From positions 1-56,111 of IMG/VR virus record IMGVR_UViG_3300025771_000033: 56,111 nucleotides of DNA; one strand, given 5' to 3'. The DNA is from a virus. The position numbers and the translations under genes are program-made. This document shows, in pieces, positions 31,957 to 41,583 of this stretch. The notes beneath the pieces are model-generated. The model was given only the letters and a program-made list of their open reading frames with translations. It had not been told where the DNA came from and ran no database searches. Each line of letters begins with the position of its first letter. Position 1 is the first letter of the stretch.

Positions 31957-32528
31957 TATTCTTCTAACTCAGGCCAATCATAAAGAATGCCAGATTTAGT
32001 TATGCTGCCATCATCTTCTTCAGTATACGTTACGAATAAAGCAGCGATTGCATCTGTATCAGCAGCACCATCAATAGCTGTTTCCATTTCAGTTGCTTTA
32101 GTACGAATAGCATCACGCCATGTCTGAATGTTAGTAGGTACCGCTGTATTATTATCAGTTTTACGTACAATAGCCCAATCAGTTTGAGAAAGAAGGCTGG
32201 CTTGCTGGTTTTTTACTTCTTGTTTTAAATTCCATTTAACTCCACGAGTAACAAGCTGATTACCATTTTCATCTAGAACAGGATTACCATCTCTATCAAC
32301 TTCATTTACATCATCTAAACTTTTAGCTGTAGATGTAATTGTACCATTAGAGTTTTGTGACCACTTATAAAGACGACTATCTGGAGGAGTTTCATTTATT
32401 ACTTCAACAAGACCAACAGCAGTTTTTTCTTCAGCAGACCAAACATGCCAATTAGCAGGATGCTGCACACCGTTATCATCGGTCCATGCTTTACCTGTTC
32501 TAATTGTTCTGTTTCTATATTGCCACAT
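31956..32528 (-). CDS. Tail fibre-associated protein, possible assembly chaperone (190 aa)
   Basis: 190 residues. Trp-rich N terminus (MWQYRNRTIRTGKAWTDDNG) and a middle region (LLSQTDWAIVRKTDNNTAVP, then WRDAIRTKATEMETAI) of the kind found in tail-fibre assembly proteins that follow fibre genes (DUF4376-like pattern). It lies directly after the 1238-residue adhesin. Whether it is a virion part or a chaperone cannot be settled from sequence. Confidence 0.6.
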   Translation of the reverse strand: MWQYRNRTIRTGKAWTDDNGVQHPANWHVWSAEEKTAVGLVEVINETPPDSRLYKWSQNSNGTITSTAKSLDDVNEVDRDGNPVLDENGNQLVTRGVKWNLKQEVKNQQASLLSQTDWAIVRKTDNNTAVPTNIQTWRDAIRTKATEMETAIDGAADTDAIAALFVTYTEEDDGSITKSGILYDWPELEE

Positions 32529-32541
32529 AATTTATTTCTCC

Positions 32542-35500
32542 TTATCGGGCTGTTGCTGTTTTGAATGGTGATTCGGCAAATGCCATATAGATAAATGTTC
32601 CCCCGCTTGCATTCATGGTCGAATTGCTGCTGCGAAACTTAAATCCGTTAGAAACAAAATCTACATTTCTAGTTCCTGCTCTTCCATCAAACTCAGCGTT
32701 GGCAATGTCAGTACGAAGTGTGCGACCGGCTACGTTGATCGGATCACGTGCTGAATCGTATATAAGCCAATCATTAACCGCATTAGACTGTTTTAGTATA
32801 ATTAGGTTGGGACGGAATCCGGTGTAAACAAAAGTCCCATCAGTCGCACCATTACCAGTGTAGCTGCTAAACTTGCTGAAGCCTTCTACTTCTGCAAACG
32901 AATACATAACATGAGAAGAAGAACTTGTGTTAATGCCAGCGCTATTACCTATCGTGAACACTGTAGAAGTTGGAGCAGCGTCAAATATATTCGTTGCTGC
33001 TATAGCGGCATTGGTACCATCAAGTATGAGCCTTTGCGTATAACCTAAAGAAGCATGATAAACTTGCCATGAATAACTAGAGCTATCTAATTCTTTGAAC
33101 ATCACTAAAGAGGGTGTCTGTCCTAATCCATGCCCAATAGTTTGCGAAGATGTGGCATTCCCGGTATATGTTGCTATACTAAAACCACTCGTAGTATTGG
33201 CTAACACCGTTGACGTAATATCGCCATCAGCGTTGCTGCTTGTTGACAGGCTATCGTTGAGCCACTGCCATGCGACGTAACTTTCAGCACTGGTGTTTAC
33301 CTCTGCATCATTGCTAACTTCGAAACCATTTTTGAGGAAGCGAGTTAGTGTATTTGCATTGGTAACTTCAGCAGCAGTTGAATTTGAATGTATGTCTTTG
33401 GTAACGCCACGCACTGCATCAAAGAGCATGTGATTGTCTGCGGCGTCACGGTTCTTGATCCAGACAAATGCAGATAGGTCGCCGTTGCTTAATGGGAGGT
33501 TGTCGTTATTAAGATAATCAAATCCAGTTGGAGGGGCTATGCCATCCCCATTAGAACCAAACCTAACTATTGTCTTGGATCGGTCTGTCGAAATAGCAAA
33601 ATACTGATTATTCTCTGACATAGTATAAGTTGGAGATGTACCCGCTTCTGGATCACCGCCGCCAACCCATGTCCACGAACTATCCGTTGACTGGGCGTAA
33701 CCAAGCCAAAGTTCTTTGGTATCAGCATCGTATGCGACAATACCTTTATCACCAGCATTTCTAAGCTGGGCTGCGGTTATCTGATCGGCATTATCTTTTT
33801 TCGTAAACCCGTTGTAAAAATCTAAACCAGCATTTTCTTGGTTAGTCGTTTGACCAATCTTTGAACCAGATGTTACGTCTGTATTATTAGTATATGGGTC
33901 TGAGATAATTCCTATTGAAGATATACTGTCGGTGCCAGCAAGAGTAGAACTAACTGCCTCAATTTGAAATGTCCATTTACCACTGTTGGGCATACCAATT
34001 GTTGAAAAGGCTCTAGTGCTTGCAGAACCAGAGCCGCAATCCGCTACAAGGTTCCCATCGCTAAGAGTTACGTCTGACCCTTTTCGTAAAGGATTTAATG
34101 TAGCAAAATTTTCAGTAGGACTATCAGTTACCTGATCTGCCGCAGCAAGACCTGACTCAGTAAAGTTATTGCCGTTGCCCGAGGAGTCAGTACCAGCACC
34201 ACTTCCAGTACCCGGTGCAGTCTCCATGTCAAGGTAAAAGCCATTCGTACCAAACGTCAGACCACTAGCGTCTTTCGGAATCCAACGGTTTGTTGATGCG
34301 TCTAGTTGACCGAAGCTGTCCGGACCTAATGCTTGACCGTCGATGAAATATGTTTCAGCTAAGTAACCGTCAAAATAACCGTTTGCGCTGTAGGCACCAC
34401 GTGAGATGTTGTGTGCTAGGTTATTATTTACGGCGCTGTCATAATTCAAGGACGGATAGCTTTCTGTGCCAAAAATTGTTACTTGTGCGCCGTTGACATA
34501 CAACTTCATACGATCAGAGGAAGTCGCTTGTGTGGTGTCGTACTGAAGGACAAAGTGATACCAAGAGGAAGTATCACGAAATAGCTGTGTCGTTATAAGG
34601 TTTGAAGCAGTACCGCTGGAATAATCACTTATTCTCAACGTGTCATCCGACTGCCCAAACTGCATAATAAAGTCTAGTGTGCTTCCGTTTGCGGCACTAA
34701 AGACGATCTGCGGGACCGATCCATTAAACAGGCTTGCTCTTTTGACCCATGAAGAAAATGTCCAAGTTTTACGATTACCAGCACTGCCCGGAGTACGACT
34801 CAAATACGCCGAGTCATCGTCATTAAAGATAACACTATTAGGCACAGTGTAAGTTTCAGTGATAGGCTGGAATCCACCTACACGCTGTCCGCCGCCGTTT
34901 CCTTCATACAGTACAGTGTTGAAGTACTTCTCAGGTAGGGCAATGGTTGGGTCGGGGAGGTTGGCGGTAGTCAGTTCCTCAAAGCCTGTCGTTGGCGTAC
35001 CGCTAAGTGGCGAAAAAGTAGCAGTGATTACGGTGCCGGAACCATAAGGTGCACAACCAAAGTGCAGGCTGTCATGTCCCGTAAGTCCTACCGTATCACT
35101 GACACCTGTTGCCGCTGGGAAAATTTCTGTGCCGTCGTCAAAGATTGTAATGGTGTCGGCGCTGCTGTCATACTCAATTCGCATCAGTGAGTTGGCTGGC
35201 GCTGTCAACGTGGTCAGGACGCTCGCCGTTGGGTTTGCTTTAAAAACCTCACCATTTCCTAGATTAATTCCAAACATATTGGAATTGCCGGTTTTGTTTG
35301 TATGGTTTCCGTTTTGCATTATGCCAATCAAGCCAAATGTGCCTGACGATTTTTGAAACTCACAGACGTGTTTGCCACCGTCATCAATCGCAAACGTGCT
35401 GAAGGCTCGCTGGTAACTGTTACCGCTAGCCGTGGCTACAAGGTTGCCATCCGATAGAGTAACTCCAGAGAACAACGGGTTGAGAGTCGCTTGGTTATCA

Positions 35501-36258
35501 GTCGGGCTATCCGTAACCTGATCATCCGCAGTCAAGCCACTGCTGGTAAAGTCGTTCCCGTTGCCACTGTCGTCAGCACCTAAGTCAGCACTGTCAGCGC
35601 CTGTGATGTAAAAGCCGTTGGTTCCATAAGAGCCAGTGTAGGCAATCGGCACCCACTCTCCGGTGTCAGCGTTGGTTTCACCGAAGTCTGTGGGTGCTAA
35701 CTGCTGACCATCAACAAAGTTAATTTCTGCGAGATAGCCGTCATAATAGTTAGTACTTGCTGGGTGACGACCAATACGATGCACGACGTTATTGTTTATG
35801 TCGCCGCTTGCATTTTGAGAACCAGTTGCGTATTTAGTTGAGTAGTCAGTTACTTCTGAACCATTAACATAAAACCGCATTCTGCTATCGGCAGTTGCAT
35901 TGGTAGTGTCAAATGCCCAAACCAAATGATACCACGCTGATGGGTCTCTATATTTTGCAGCCGTTTCCCAATACCAGCCAGCATTATAAAGATTGAAAAA
36001 GGCTGAACCAGTGGCGTTTTCATTAATAGAGATATAACTAGGGCCACCCGCTGCACCAAAAATAATTTGCCGTGCAGTGCTTCCGGATAATTTAATCCAA
36101 GCACTCCAAGTCCATATCTGCCTATTTCCAGCACTGGCAAAGGTTTTTTCCAGATACGCCGAGTCATTGTCATTAAACCGGATTGACTGGTCGATGGTGT
36201 AACCAGCTCCAGCAGCAGCACCAGCGGCACCCATCAGAAGATTATTACTAAATACCAT
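32542..36258 (-). CDS. Large LamG/concanavalin-type tail protein, probable receptor binder (1238 aa)
   Basis: 1238 residues. Two copies of a roughly 430-residue unit begin near 22 and near 470: each opens FNDxDSAYLxxTxxSAGNR, then a LamG/concanavalin-like lectin stretch ending in a shared NGFY motif (35600 and 34240 on the map) and a SPRY-like segment (DGNLVA..., RAFSTF/RAFSTI). The last 330 residues form a different beta module (VAWQWLNDSLSTS; GLGQTPSLVMFKE). A sugar-binding adhesin on the tail is the likely role. The first unit is visibly richer in GC than neighbouring genes, hinting at domain transfer. Confidence 0.75.
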   Translation of the reverse strand: MVFSNNLLMGAAGAAAGAGYTIDQSIRFNDNDSAYLEKTFASAGNRQIWTWSAWIKLSGSTARQIIFGAAGGPSYISINENATGSAFFNLYNAGWYWETAAKYRDPSAWYHLVWAFDTTNATADSRMRFYVNGSEVTDYSTKYATGSQNASGDINNNVVHRIGRHPASTNYYDGYLAEINFVDGQQLAPTDFGETNADTGEWVPIAYTGSYGTNGFYITGADSADLGADDSGNGNDFTSSGLTADDQVTDSPTDNQATLNPLFSGVTLSDGNLVATASGNSYQRAFSTFAIDDGGKHVCEFQKSSGTFGLIGIMQNGNHTNKTGNSNMFGINLGNGEVFKANPTASVLTTLTAPANSLMRIEYDSSADTITIFDDGTEIFPAATGVSDTVGLTGHDSLHFGCAPYGSGTVITATFSPLSGTPTTGFEELTTANLPDPTIALPEKYFNTVLYEGNGGGQRVGGFQPITETYTVPNSVIFNDDDSAYLSRTPGSAGNRKTWTFSSWVKRASLFNGSVPQIVFSAANGSTLDFIMQFGQSDDTLRISDYSSGTASNLITTQLFRDTSSWYHFVLQYDTTQATSSDRMKLYVNGAQVTIFGTESYPSLNYDSAVNNNLAHNISRGAYSANGYFDGYLAETYFIDGQALGPDSFGQLDASTNRWIPKDASGLTFGTNGFYLDMETAPGTGSGAGTDSSGNGNNFTESGLAAADQVTDSPTENFATLNPLRKGSDVTLSDGNLVADCGSGSASTRAFSTIGMPNSGKWTFQIEAVSSTLAGTDSISSIGIISDPYTNNTDVTSGSKIGQTTNQENAGLDFYNGFTKKDNADQITAAQLRNAGDKGIVAYDADTKELWLGYAQSTDSSWTWVGGGDPEAGTSPTYTMSENNQYFAISTDRSKTIVRFGSNGDGIAPPTGFDYLNNDNLPLSNGDLSAFVWIKNRDAADNHMLFDAVRGVTKDIHSNSTAAEVTNANTLTRFLKNGFEVSNDAEVNTSAESYVAWQWLNDSLSTSSNADGDITSTVLANTTSGFSIATYTGNATSSQTIGHGLGQTPSLVMFKELDSSSYSWQVYHASLGYTQRLILDGTNAAIAATNIFDAAPTSTVFTIGNSAGINTSSSSHVMYSFAEVEGFSKFSSYTGNGATDGTFVYTGFRPNLIILKQSNAVNDWLIYDSARDPINVAGRTLRTDIANAEFDGRAGTRNVDFVSNGFKFRSSNSTMNASGGTFIYMAFAESPFKTATAR

Positions 36259-36269
36259 TCTTATTAATC

Positions 36270-38699
36270 CTAACTATAAGCTTGTGTCATTACTGCTTGA
36301 ATATTCTCAGCAGTATTATCAGAAGAAACAGATACAACAATATAATCTAACCTATCCACTGCATTATCAGCCGTTGATAGTGTTGGCGCTGTACCACCAA
36401 TAAACTTAAAACATGCATTATAAGACAGTGTACCAGACCCGCCATCCTGCATTAGCAGAATACTACCAACCTGTCCTACTCTTGCATTAGTAGGACGTGC
36501 CAGAGTATGTGCAGCAGTAACAGAAGTAAAGAAGTTCTGCGCTATACCGAAGTTAAGAGATACAGACGTTACACCATTAATAGCTGTGGTATGTACAGCA
36601 GCAGCCGCTGACTCAGTTAGCTGTAGCTGCCCCTCTAGTGAAGTGTTGCCAGACACTCGCACAGTGCCAAGGAAGCCAGCATTACCAGCAGCCGTTACTG
36701 TGCTAAGAAGATTGGTTGCCCCACCAACGCTAAGAGTAGATGCTAGAGAAACCGCTCCTGCTACTGTAACAGTGCTACCAAAGTTAGCTGCACCACCTAC
36801 TGACAGTGTAGAGGCTAATGAGACTGCACCAGCAACTGTTACAGTTCCACCAAGATTGGTATTACCACTTACAGAAACATTTGTTTTAAATGTAGCATTG
36901 CCAGATACAGTTACTGTGCTATTAAATATAGCAGCACCAACAGCAGTTACCGTTCCACCAACATGCAGGTTTCCACCAACTGTTGCATTGTTAACGGATA
37001 TATTTCCACTAATTGGCACATTCGTAAGATTAGAGCCGTCTCCGTAATATGCACTAGCGCAAACACGAGCATTGGTTGCTTGTAAATTTGTACCAGCAAT
37101 AGTCACCGTACTTGCAAAGTTTGCCGCTCCACCTACACTTAGAGTTGATGCAAGGCTTACCGCACCAGCAACTGTAACTGTTCCTCCAAGATTAACATTC
37201 CCACTAACAGAAACGTCATCTTTAAATGTAGCAGCGCCAACGGCAGTTACTGTTCCACCTACATGTAGATTTCCACCAACTGTTGCATTGTTAACGGAAA
37301 TGTTTCCAGATATAGCGGCACCGCTAATATTTGTAAGATTAGAACCATCTCCATAATAAGCACTAGCACATACCTGTGCATTAGTTGCTTGTAGATTTGT
37401 GCCAGCAATAGTTACTGTACTTGCAAAGTTAGCGGCACCACCAACACTCAAAGTTGATGCAAGACTAACTGCACCAGCAACTGTTACAGTACTTCCAAAG
37501 TTAGCTGTCCCACCAACTACAAGATCAGTTACAGATATGTTACCCTCTACCGTTGTGCTGATCCCGGTAAGGTTTGATCCATCTCCATAGTAAGCGCTTG
37601 CACAAACTCTTGCATTAGTTGCTTGAATATTAGCACCAGCTATAGTTACTGTGCTTGCAAAATTTGCTGCACCTCCAACAGATAGCGTAGAAGCCAGCGA
37701 TACCGCTCCTGCTACTGTAACTGTATTTGCAAAGTTAGCTGCGCCACCTACACTAAGACTAGAAGCAAGACTCACCGCACCGCCAACTGTAACGGTTCCT
37801 GTAAAGTTTGAATTGCCGCTTACAGAAACATTGCTTTTAAAGGTGGCCGCACCTACAACATTGAAAGGCCCACTAACTGATACACTACCACCAGCATGTA
37901 TAAATCCTGATACAGAGATGTTTGTGGCAACACCAAGTTCAGCTTCCACATTTGTAAGATTAGAACCATCGCCATAGAAAAACGCAGCAGTTACATTATT
38001 AACTACATTTAGATTACCGCTTACAGACACATCGCTCGCAAACTTTGCAATACCACCTACGCAAACAGAAGAAGCAACATCCAAACGTCCACTAACTGAA
38101 ACATCATTATCAAACTCCGTCTTTGAAGTAAAGGTAGCTGCACCAGCCGCTGCAAACGTACCGCCAACTGATACATTATTTTTTAGTATCGCTGCATTCT
38201 CTACTGTAACTGTAGACTTAAATGTTGCAGCACCTACAGCCGTTACCGTACTCTGAAGCTGTGCAGCACCTGATACAGTTACCGTAGAACCAAACTGTGC
38301 AGCCCCTCCAACTGATACGGTACTTTGTAGATGTGTAGCACCAGCTACTGTGGCAGTACCACCTACATAAAGATTACCACCTACCGTAGCATTGCTAACA
38401 GAAATATTACCACCAACAGAGGCGGTTACACCAGAAAGATTTGAACCATCTCCATAGAAGGCACTTGCACAAACTTTATCATCTACATGAAGATTTGCAT
38501 CTAATGATACATTGCCAGTAACTCCCAAGGCTCCAGTAATCTGAACAGCATTGGTTGCTACCTTCAGTGCAGTGTTCGTTCCATCACCCGTCTGCACAGC
38601 TTTGAGTGAAGTATTAACGCCAGTATTACTGGTAGAAGAACTAACAAGTATTACCTGCTTATATGTATTTGATATTAGCTGTCCGGTTAAATCACTCAT
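36270..38699 (-). CDS. Long repeat-built tail fibre protein (809 aa)
   Basis: 809 residues from ATG 38699 (MSDLTGQLISNTYKQVILVS). Built from many near-identical beta units (VAGAVSLASTLSVGGAANFA and variants) interrupted five times by ASAYYGDGSNLTN-type modules seen in other phage fibres. The C terminus (GTLSYNACFKFIGGTAPT) parallels the short fibre at 30791. It should form an elongated trimeric shaft. TTGGAATCTAATATG upstream gives a weak site; the TTG at 38711 is inside it. The first codons overlap the end of the preceding gene. Confidence 0.78.
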   Translation of the reverse strand: MSDLTGQLISNTYKQVILVSSSTSNTGVNTSLKAVQTGDGTNTALKVATNAVQITGALGVTGNVSLDANLHVDDKVCASAFYGDGSNLSGVTASVGGNISVSNATVGGNLYVGGTATVAGATHLQSTVSVGGAAQFGSTVTVSGAAQLQSTVTAVGAATFKSTVTVENAAILKNNVSVGGTFAAAGAATFTSKTEFDNDVSVSGRLDVASSVCVGGIAKFASDVSVSGNLNVVNNVTAAFFYGDGSNLTNVEAELGVATNISVSGFIHAGGSVSVSGPFNVVGAATFKSNVSVSGNSNFTGTVTVGGAVSLASSLSVGGAANFANTVTVAGAVSLASTLSVGGAANFASTVTIAGANIQATNARVCASAYYGDGSNLTGISTTVEGNISVTDLVVGGTANFGSTVTVAGAVSLASTLSVGGAANFASTVTIAGTNLQATNAQVCASAYYGDGSNLTNISGAAISGNISVNNATVGGNLHVGGTVTAVGAATFKDDVSVSGNVNLGGTVTVAGAVSLASTLSVGGAANFASTVTIAGTNLQATNARVCASAYYGDGSNLTNVPISGNISVNNATVGGNLHVGGTVTAVGAAIFNSTVTVSGNATFKTNVSVSGNTNLGGTVTVAGAVSLASTLSVGGAANFGSTVTVAGAVSLASTLSVGGATNLLSTVTAAGNAGFLGTVRVSGNTSLEGQLQLTESAAAAVHTTAINGVTSVSLNFGIAQNFFTSVTAAHTLARPTNARVGQVGSILLMQDGGSGTLSYNACFKFIGGTAPTLSTADNAVDRLDYIVVSVSSDNTAENIQAVMTQAYS
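36700..38460. repeat. Intragenic DNA repeats of the long tail fibre
   Basis: On the + strand, GATTAGAACCATCTCCATA or close variants recur near 37029, 37340, 37570, 37958 and 38438, and units like CACCAACACTAAGAGTAGA recur between 36720 and 37790 about every 70 bases within blocks. They code for the fibre's repeated shaft. Recombination between copies could change shaft length. Confidence 0.8.
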
Positions 38700-38971
38700 A
38701 TTAGATTCCAATATTTATCTGTTGATCCCCAAGTACTTGAAGCCTCGCTCCATGTAATATTTCTACCGCCCGTATCTGGACGAGGATTGAGAATAGCTGG
38801 ATTATCTCTTACATCAGGTACTTGATTTTGAGGGTGGTTTTTCAGATCAAACGCTCCTTCAAAGTCCTCTGGGCATACCAGCATCCCATAGCTATTCATT
38901 CTCATAGTGCGATGCGGATATACAAATCCACAGGTGTCGCACATAGCTAGTGCATTTTTATTACTAGCCAC
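38696..38971 (-). CDS. Small Zn-ribbon-like structural protein (91 aa)
   Basis: 91 residues. MCDTCGFVYPHRTMRMNSYG, then MLVCPEDFEGAF supplies C11, C14 and a third Cys near 33 plus a His, a zinc-ribbon-like pattern. The rest is Pro/Asn-rich. It overlaps the fibre start by four bases and the upstream adaptor gene by one. Such small Zn-finger proteins are common beside adaptor genes in marine phages; role unknown. Confidence 0.65.
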   Translation of the reverse strand: MASNKNALAMCDTCGFVYPHRTMRMNSYGMLVCPEDFEGAFDLKNHPQNQVPDVRDNPAILNPRPDTGGRNITWSEASSTWGSTDKYWNLI

Positions 38972-39645
38972 TAGATATACCTTAGTCTGGGACGAAGATA
39001 CATAGAAGCCCTTTCACGATCTTCCTCCATAGCTCTCATAAGAAGTTCTTCATAGTTTGCCTTCAACATCATGATCCTATTTTCAGGAACAAGAGGACGT
39101 TTCATTGCCATGTAATAAGCAAGACCGCAGGTTAGGCACGGCAAAAATCTTTTCGGCAAGTCTGCATTTTGTATGGCAGATTTGTTTACATCTTGAAGTT
39201 CAGATATAATCTCCATCTTCAAAACGTCTGTAGAATTTTCAGGAATAGGCCACACAGATAGAGTGGGATTGTCCCGTCCTCTGCGAATAGAATACTGAGT
39301 AGGACGACCTGTCTGAGTTTTGTTAGGAATAAGAAGATATTCTTCAGGAGTTATACGCTCAAGCTGTATATCAGTATCATCCCTATTAAGAACAACTTCC
39401 AAAGCATCTACAGTAGAAGACGCAAGCGAGTATGCTGTAACACTTGCTGCTACAGTTACGCTGGAAACAGAAGTACTCCATAGAAGGACACCCCTGTTCT
39501 GCCAATCTTTAAGCATAAGATTAATAGAACGACGTGCAGAAGCAGGTTCATGACCAAGAGTATCTTCACCCCCAATCATTTCTGTGGCTTCTTGTATAAC
39601 CTCGTCTATATCAAGGTTAAAGTCATATGTACCTGAAACTGCCAT
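38971..39645 (-). CDS. Head-tail adaptor-like protein (224 aa)
   Basis: 224 residues, with IDEVIQEATEMIGGEDTLGH followed by SINLMLKDWQNRGVLLW at the start, a beta section, then KRFLPCLTCGLAYYMAMKRP and a charged helix to the end. The helix-beta-helix order is that of P22 gp4 / T7 gp11-type adaptors that join portal and nozzle. Consistent with its position between capsid genes and nozzle. Pattern-based call. Confidence 0.65.
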   Translation of the reverse strand: MAVSGTYDFNLDIDEVIQEATEMIGGEDTLGHEPASARRSINLMLKDWQNRGVLLWSTSVSSVTVAASVTAYSLASSTVDALEVVLNRDDTDIQLERITPEEYLLIPNKTQTGRPTQYSIRRGRDNPTLSVWPIPENSTDVLKMEIISELQDVNKSAIQNADLPKRFLPCLTCGLAYYMAMKRPLVPENRIMMLKANYEELLMRAMEEDRERASMYLRPRLRYI

Positions 39646-40397
39646 TAACTAACCTCATAAGGATTTTTAATATACACCATAGAAAAGTTTGCAGAAATTA
39701 AGTTATTAGAGCCAGAAGATTCTGCCCGTACTTCTAAGTCTGTTTTTTCAGATACTGAAATCGGATAACGTAGAAGAAAATCTGCAACACCGCCTGAACC
39801 AAGGGTCTGTTTCATCATAACTCGAAACACACCGCCCTGTGTACGTTGCACAATTTGAGCAGTAACGTACTGGTTAGAGTTAGTCGTACCAGTAGCAATG
39901 TTGACATGATCTAAAAATCCTGTGTACCCAGCAGGAACAGTCCACAGAGCCATCAGTGTCTGATTCTCACCAAGAGTAATACGAGCATATGTCGTCCCAC
40001 CGTTGGTAATGTTCAGGTTGCCAGTAGGTGCTTGTGATCCGCTGACATAGGCACGAAAGACACGAAGAAATGTCTGTGTAGTTGTAGCTGTACCAGCACC
40101 AGCAAGAGTTACTTCCTGATTAACTTCGTTGTAATCTTCATCCAAACCAAAGACTATTACCTTTACACCATTATCGTTTGCTGGTGTACCGGCATCTGTT
40201 GTTACAGTCATAGCAACGGCAGAACTAGGATAGGCATAAATACCACCTACATCCCAGATAGTTTCTTCTGTACCGTTTACGTCTGGATTAAAGCCAAACT
40301 TAAAAACTGTTTCATGTTCTAGAATTTGACCCCTAGCTACCTGAAGATAGAAAGGCTCGTGAATGCCTCTAGCAGTTATGGAGGGAATTGTAACCAT
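39645..40397 (-). CDS. Beta-rich structural protein (250 aa)
   Basis: 250 residues, nearly all beta-strand in appearance (FKFGFNPDVNGTEETIWDVG, VTLAGAGTATTTQTFLRVFR, MVYIKNPYEVS at the end). Similar proteins follow adaptor genes in HMO-2011-like phages; I cannot assign a specific part. Shares one base with each neighbour (stop/start overlap). Confidence 0.65.
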   Translation of the reverse strand: MVTIPSITARGIHEPFYLQVARGQILEHETVFKFGFNPDVNGTEETIWDVGGIYAYPSSAVAMTVTTDAGTPANDNGVKVIVFGLDEDYNEVNQEVTLAGAGTATTTQTFLRVFRAYVSGSQAPTGNLNITNGGTTYARITLGENQTLMALWTVPAGYTGFLDHVNIATGTTNSNQYVTAQIVQRTQGGVFRVMMKQTLGSGGVADFLLRYPISVSEKTDLEVRAESSGSNNLISANFSMVYIKNPYEVS

Positions 40398-40735
40398 TAT
40401 GTTCTATACCTTTCATAAGCATAAGCAAGAAATCCTGCCATAATACCTGTAGCTAATGCTTCATAAAAAAAGTCACCAAAGTGTGTTGGATGTACAATAT
40501 AATCACTTATTGATGTAAATAAACCAACTATCCATGCTACTATAAAAGGAGACATATTTTTATTAAGCTTTACTAAGAATAAACCTGTTGCTATTCCTGT
40601 TATTGTAGCTGTTTTAGAAGCAACAAAAGCATGATTTAAAGATAAAGATAAAAAGTTACCTTGTACCATCATAGTACAACAAGATATAAAAGCTTGTATC
40701 CATGCTTCTGAAAATTTATTTAAAAACTTTTTCAA
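40397..40735 (-). CDS. Small membrane protein in the structural block (112 aa)
   Basis: 112 residues with about three membrane helices (TATITGIATGLFLVKL, FIVAWIVGLFTSISDYIV, ALATGIMAGFLAYAYE) and the segment SDYIVHPTHFG. Could be a membrane or holin-like factor, or a tail-tip protein for penetration; it is unusual to find one between structural genes. AT-rich. Not recognised with confidence. Confidence 0.6.
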   Translation of the reverse strand: MKKFLNKFSEAWIQAFISCCTMMVQGNFLSLSLNHAFVASKTATITGIATGLFLVKLNKNMSPFIVAWIVGLFTSISDYIVHPTHFGDFFYEALATGIMAGFLAYAYERYRT

Positions 40736-40736
40736 C

Positions 40737-41135
40737 TTACACTCTATATTTTTTAGTTTTGCGTGCTATCTTTTTGGGCTGCTTCACGAACTGCTTTCCG
40801 GCAGCAGTCCCTTTTCTCTTTGCTTTGGTGGTCGCTGCATATTCCTTTGCCGACAAAGCTTTGATTGCTTTCTCCGGTAGGTAACGCTCTCCGGTTTTGC
40901 CAGAGGGTTTGCCTGATTTCGTGCGCCATTTCTGCTTGCTCCATTTCGACAGTTTATTGGTAGACTTCTTCTTACCTTTATAAGTTCCACCGGCATCCTT
41001 GTAATACTTAACAGCAAGCTGCATAGCTCTGGCAGAGTGTTTACCACCCATCTTACGTTTTGCTTTGGCCTTTGCCGCTGCCCACTTCTTTGGGTCACGC
41101 TTAGTAGCTGTGCCACCTTTCTTACGCTTAATCAT
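40737..41135 (-). CDS. Lys/Arg-rich protein (132 aa)
   Basis: 132 residues, more than a third Lys/Arg (MIKRKKGGTATKRDPKKWAA...), with a motif MQLAVKYYKDAGGTYKG. One of seven small basic proteins in a row between the capsid and tail genes. Similar KR-rich phage proteins occur near head genes in marine phages. Probably nucleic-acid binding or packaged with DNA (inference). Begins at the ATGA overlap with 41132-41284. Confidence 0.65.
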   Translation of the reverse strand: MIKRKKGGTATKRDPKKWAAAKAKAKRKMGGKHSARAMQLAVKYYKDAGGTYKGKKKSTNKLSKWSKQKWRTKSGKPSGKTGERYLPEKAIKALSAKEYAATTKAKRKGTAAGKQFVKQPKKIARKTKKYRV

Positions 41136-41284
41136 TTCTTGTGTATCTTCTGAACTTCAAAGCTGGCTTTCTTGGAAGCACCCTTATGCGGCACATAGCC
41201 ACCTCTAGGATTCTTCATAAGCTTAAAGCTTTTACCAGACTTCATCCAGTGATATCCTTTCGGAGCATCTACAGATTTTTTCAT
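41132..41284 (-). CDS. Small Lys-rich protein (50 aa)
   Basis: 50 residues from ATG 41284: MKKSVDAPKGYHWMKSGKSF, then KLMKNPRGGYVPHKGASKKA and a Lys-rich end. The DAPKGYHWM...G opening is a recognisable start in marine phage basic proteins. Ends overlapping the next ATG. Too short for most gene callers, but it fills a 150-base gap exactly. Confidence 0.7.
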   Translation of the reverse strand: MKKSVDAPKGYHWMKSGKSFKLMKNPRGGYVPHKGASKKASFEVQKIHKK

Positions 41285-41583
41285 TAACATCTCCACCGCT
41301 TACGAGCTTGCCTTAGACGGCTATTCGGATTCTTAGCAGCCTTCGGAAACTTCTTCATTTGTCCAGCAGACCTAGCGCAATATGATTTACGTCTTGCGGC
41401 CCTTTTCTTAGACGGGCTTTTCTCAGTAACAGCAGTTTGTAGTTTAGAGCCGGGGTTCTGTCTACGATACTTAGCAACACCCTTCTTAGTCATACCAGCA
41501 CCAGCTTTGGTAGGACGCTTCATGCCCCGACCAATGGTAATGCCTTTCATGTTGCTAGGCTTTCTTTTTCGCTTTACTGCCAT
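41284..41583 (-). CDS. Lys/Arg-rich protein (99 aa)
   Basis: 99 residues, MAVKRKRKPSNMKGITIGRG then GAGMTKKGVAKYRRQNPGSK and a Arg-rich end (RAARRKSYCARSAGQMKK). Extremely basic. Such GMTKKGV-type basic proteins are known from T4-like and marine phages without a clear function. Overlaps the following acidic gene by 29 bases. Confidence 0.7.
   Translation of the reverse strand: MAVKRKRKPSNMKGITIGRGMKRPTKAGAGMTKKGVAKYRRQNPGSKLQTAVTEKSPSKKRAARRKSYCARSAGQMKKFPKAAKNPNSRLRQARKRWRC

Noticed and set aside
36586-37977. Three + strand frames (Pro/Val/Thr-rich) opposite the long fibre
   Set aside because: Antisense readings of the repeated fibre sequence; their repeats mirror the fibre units.
36700-38460. 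CRISPR-like array from evenly spaced repeats
   Set aside because: Repeats are in frame, code for a fibre shaft, lack unique spacers of constant length, and there are no cas genes.
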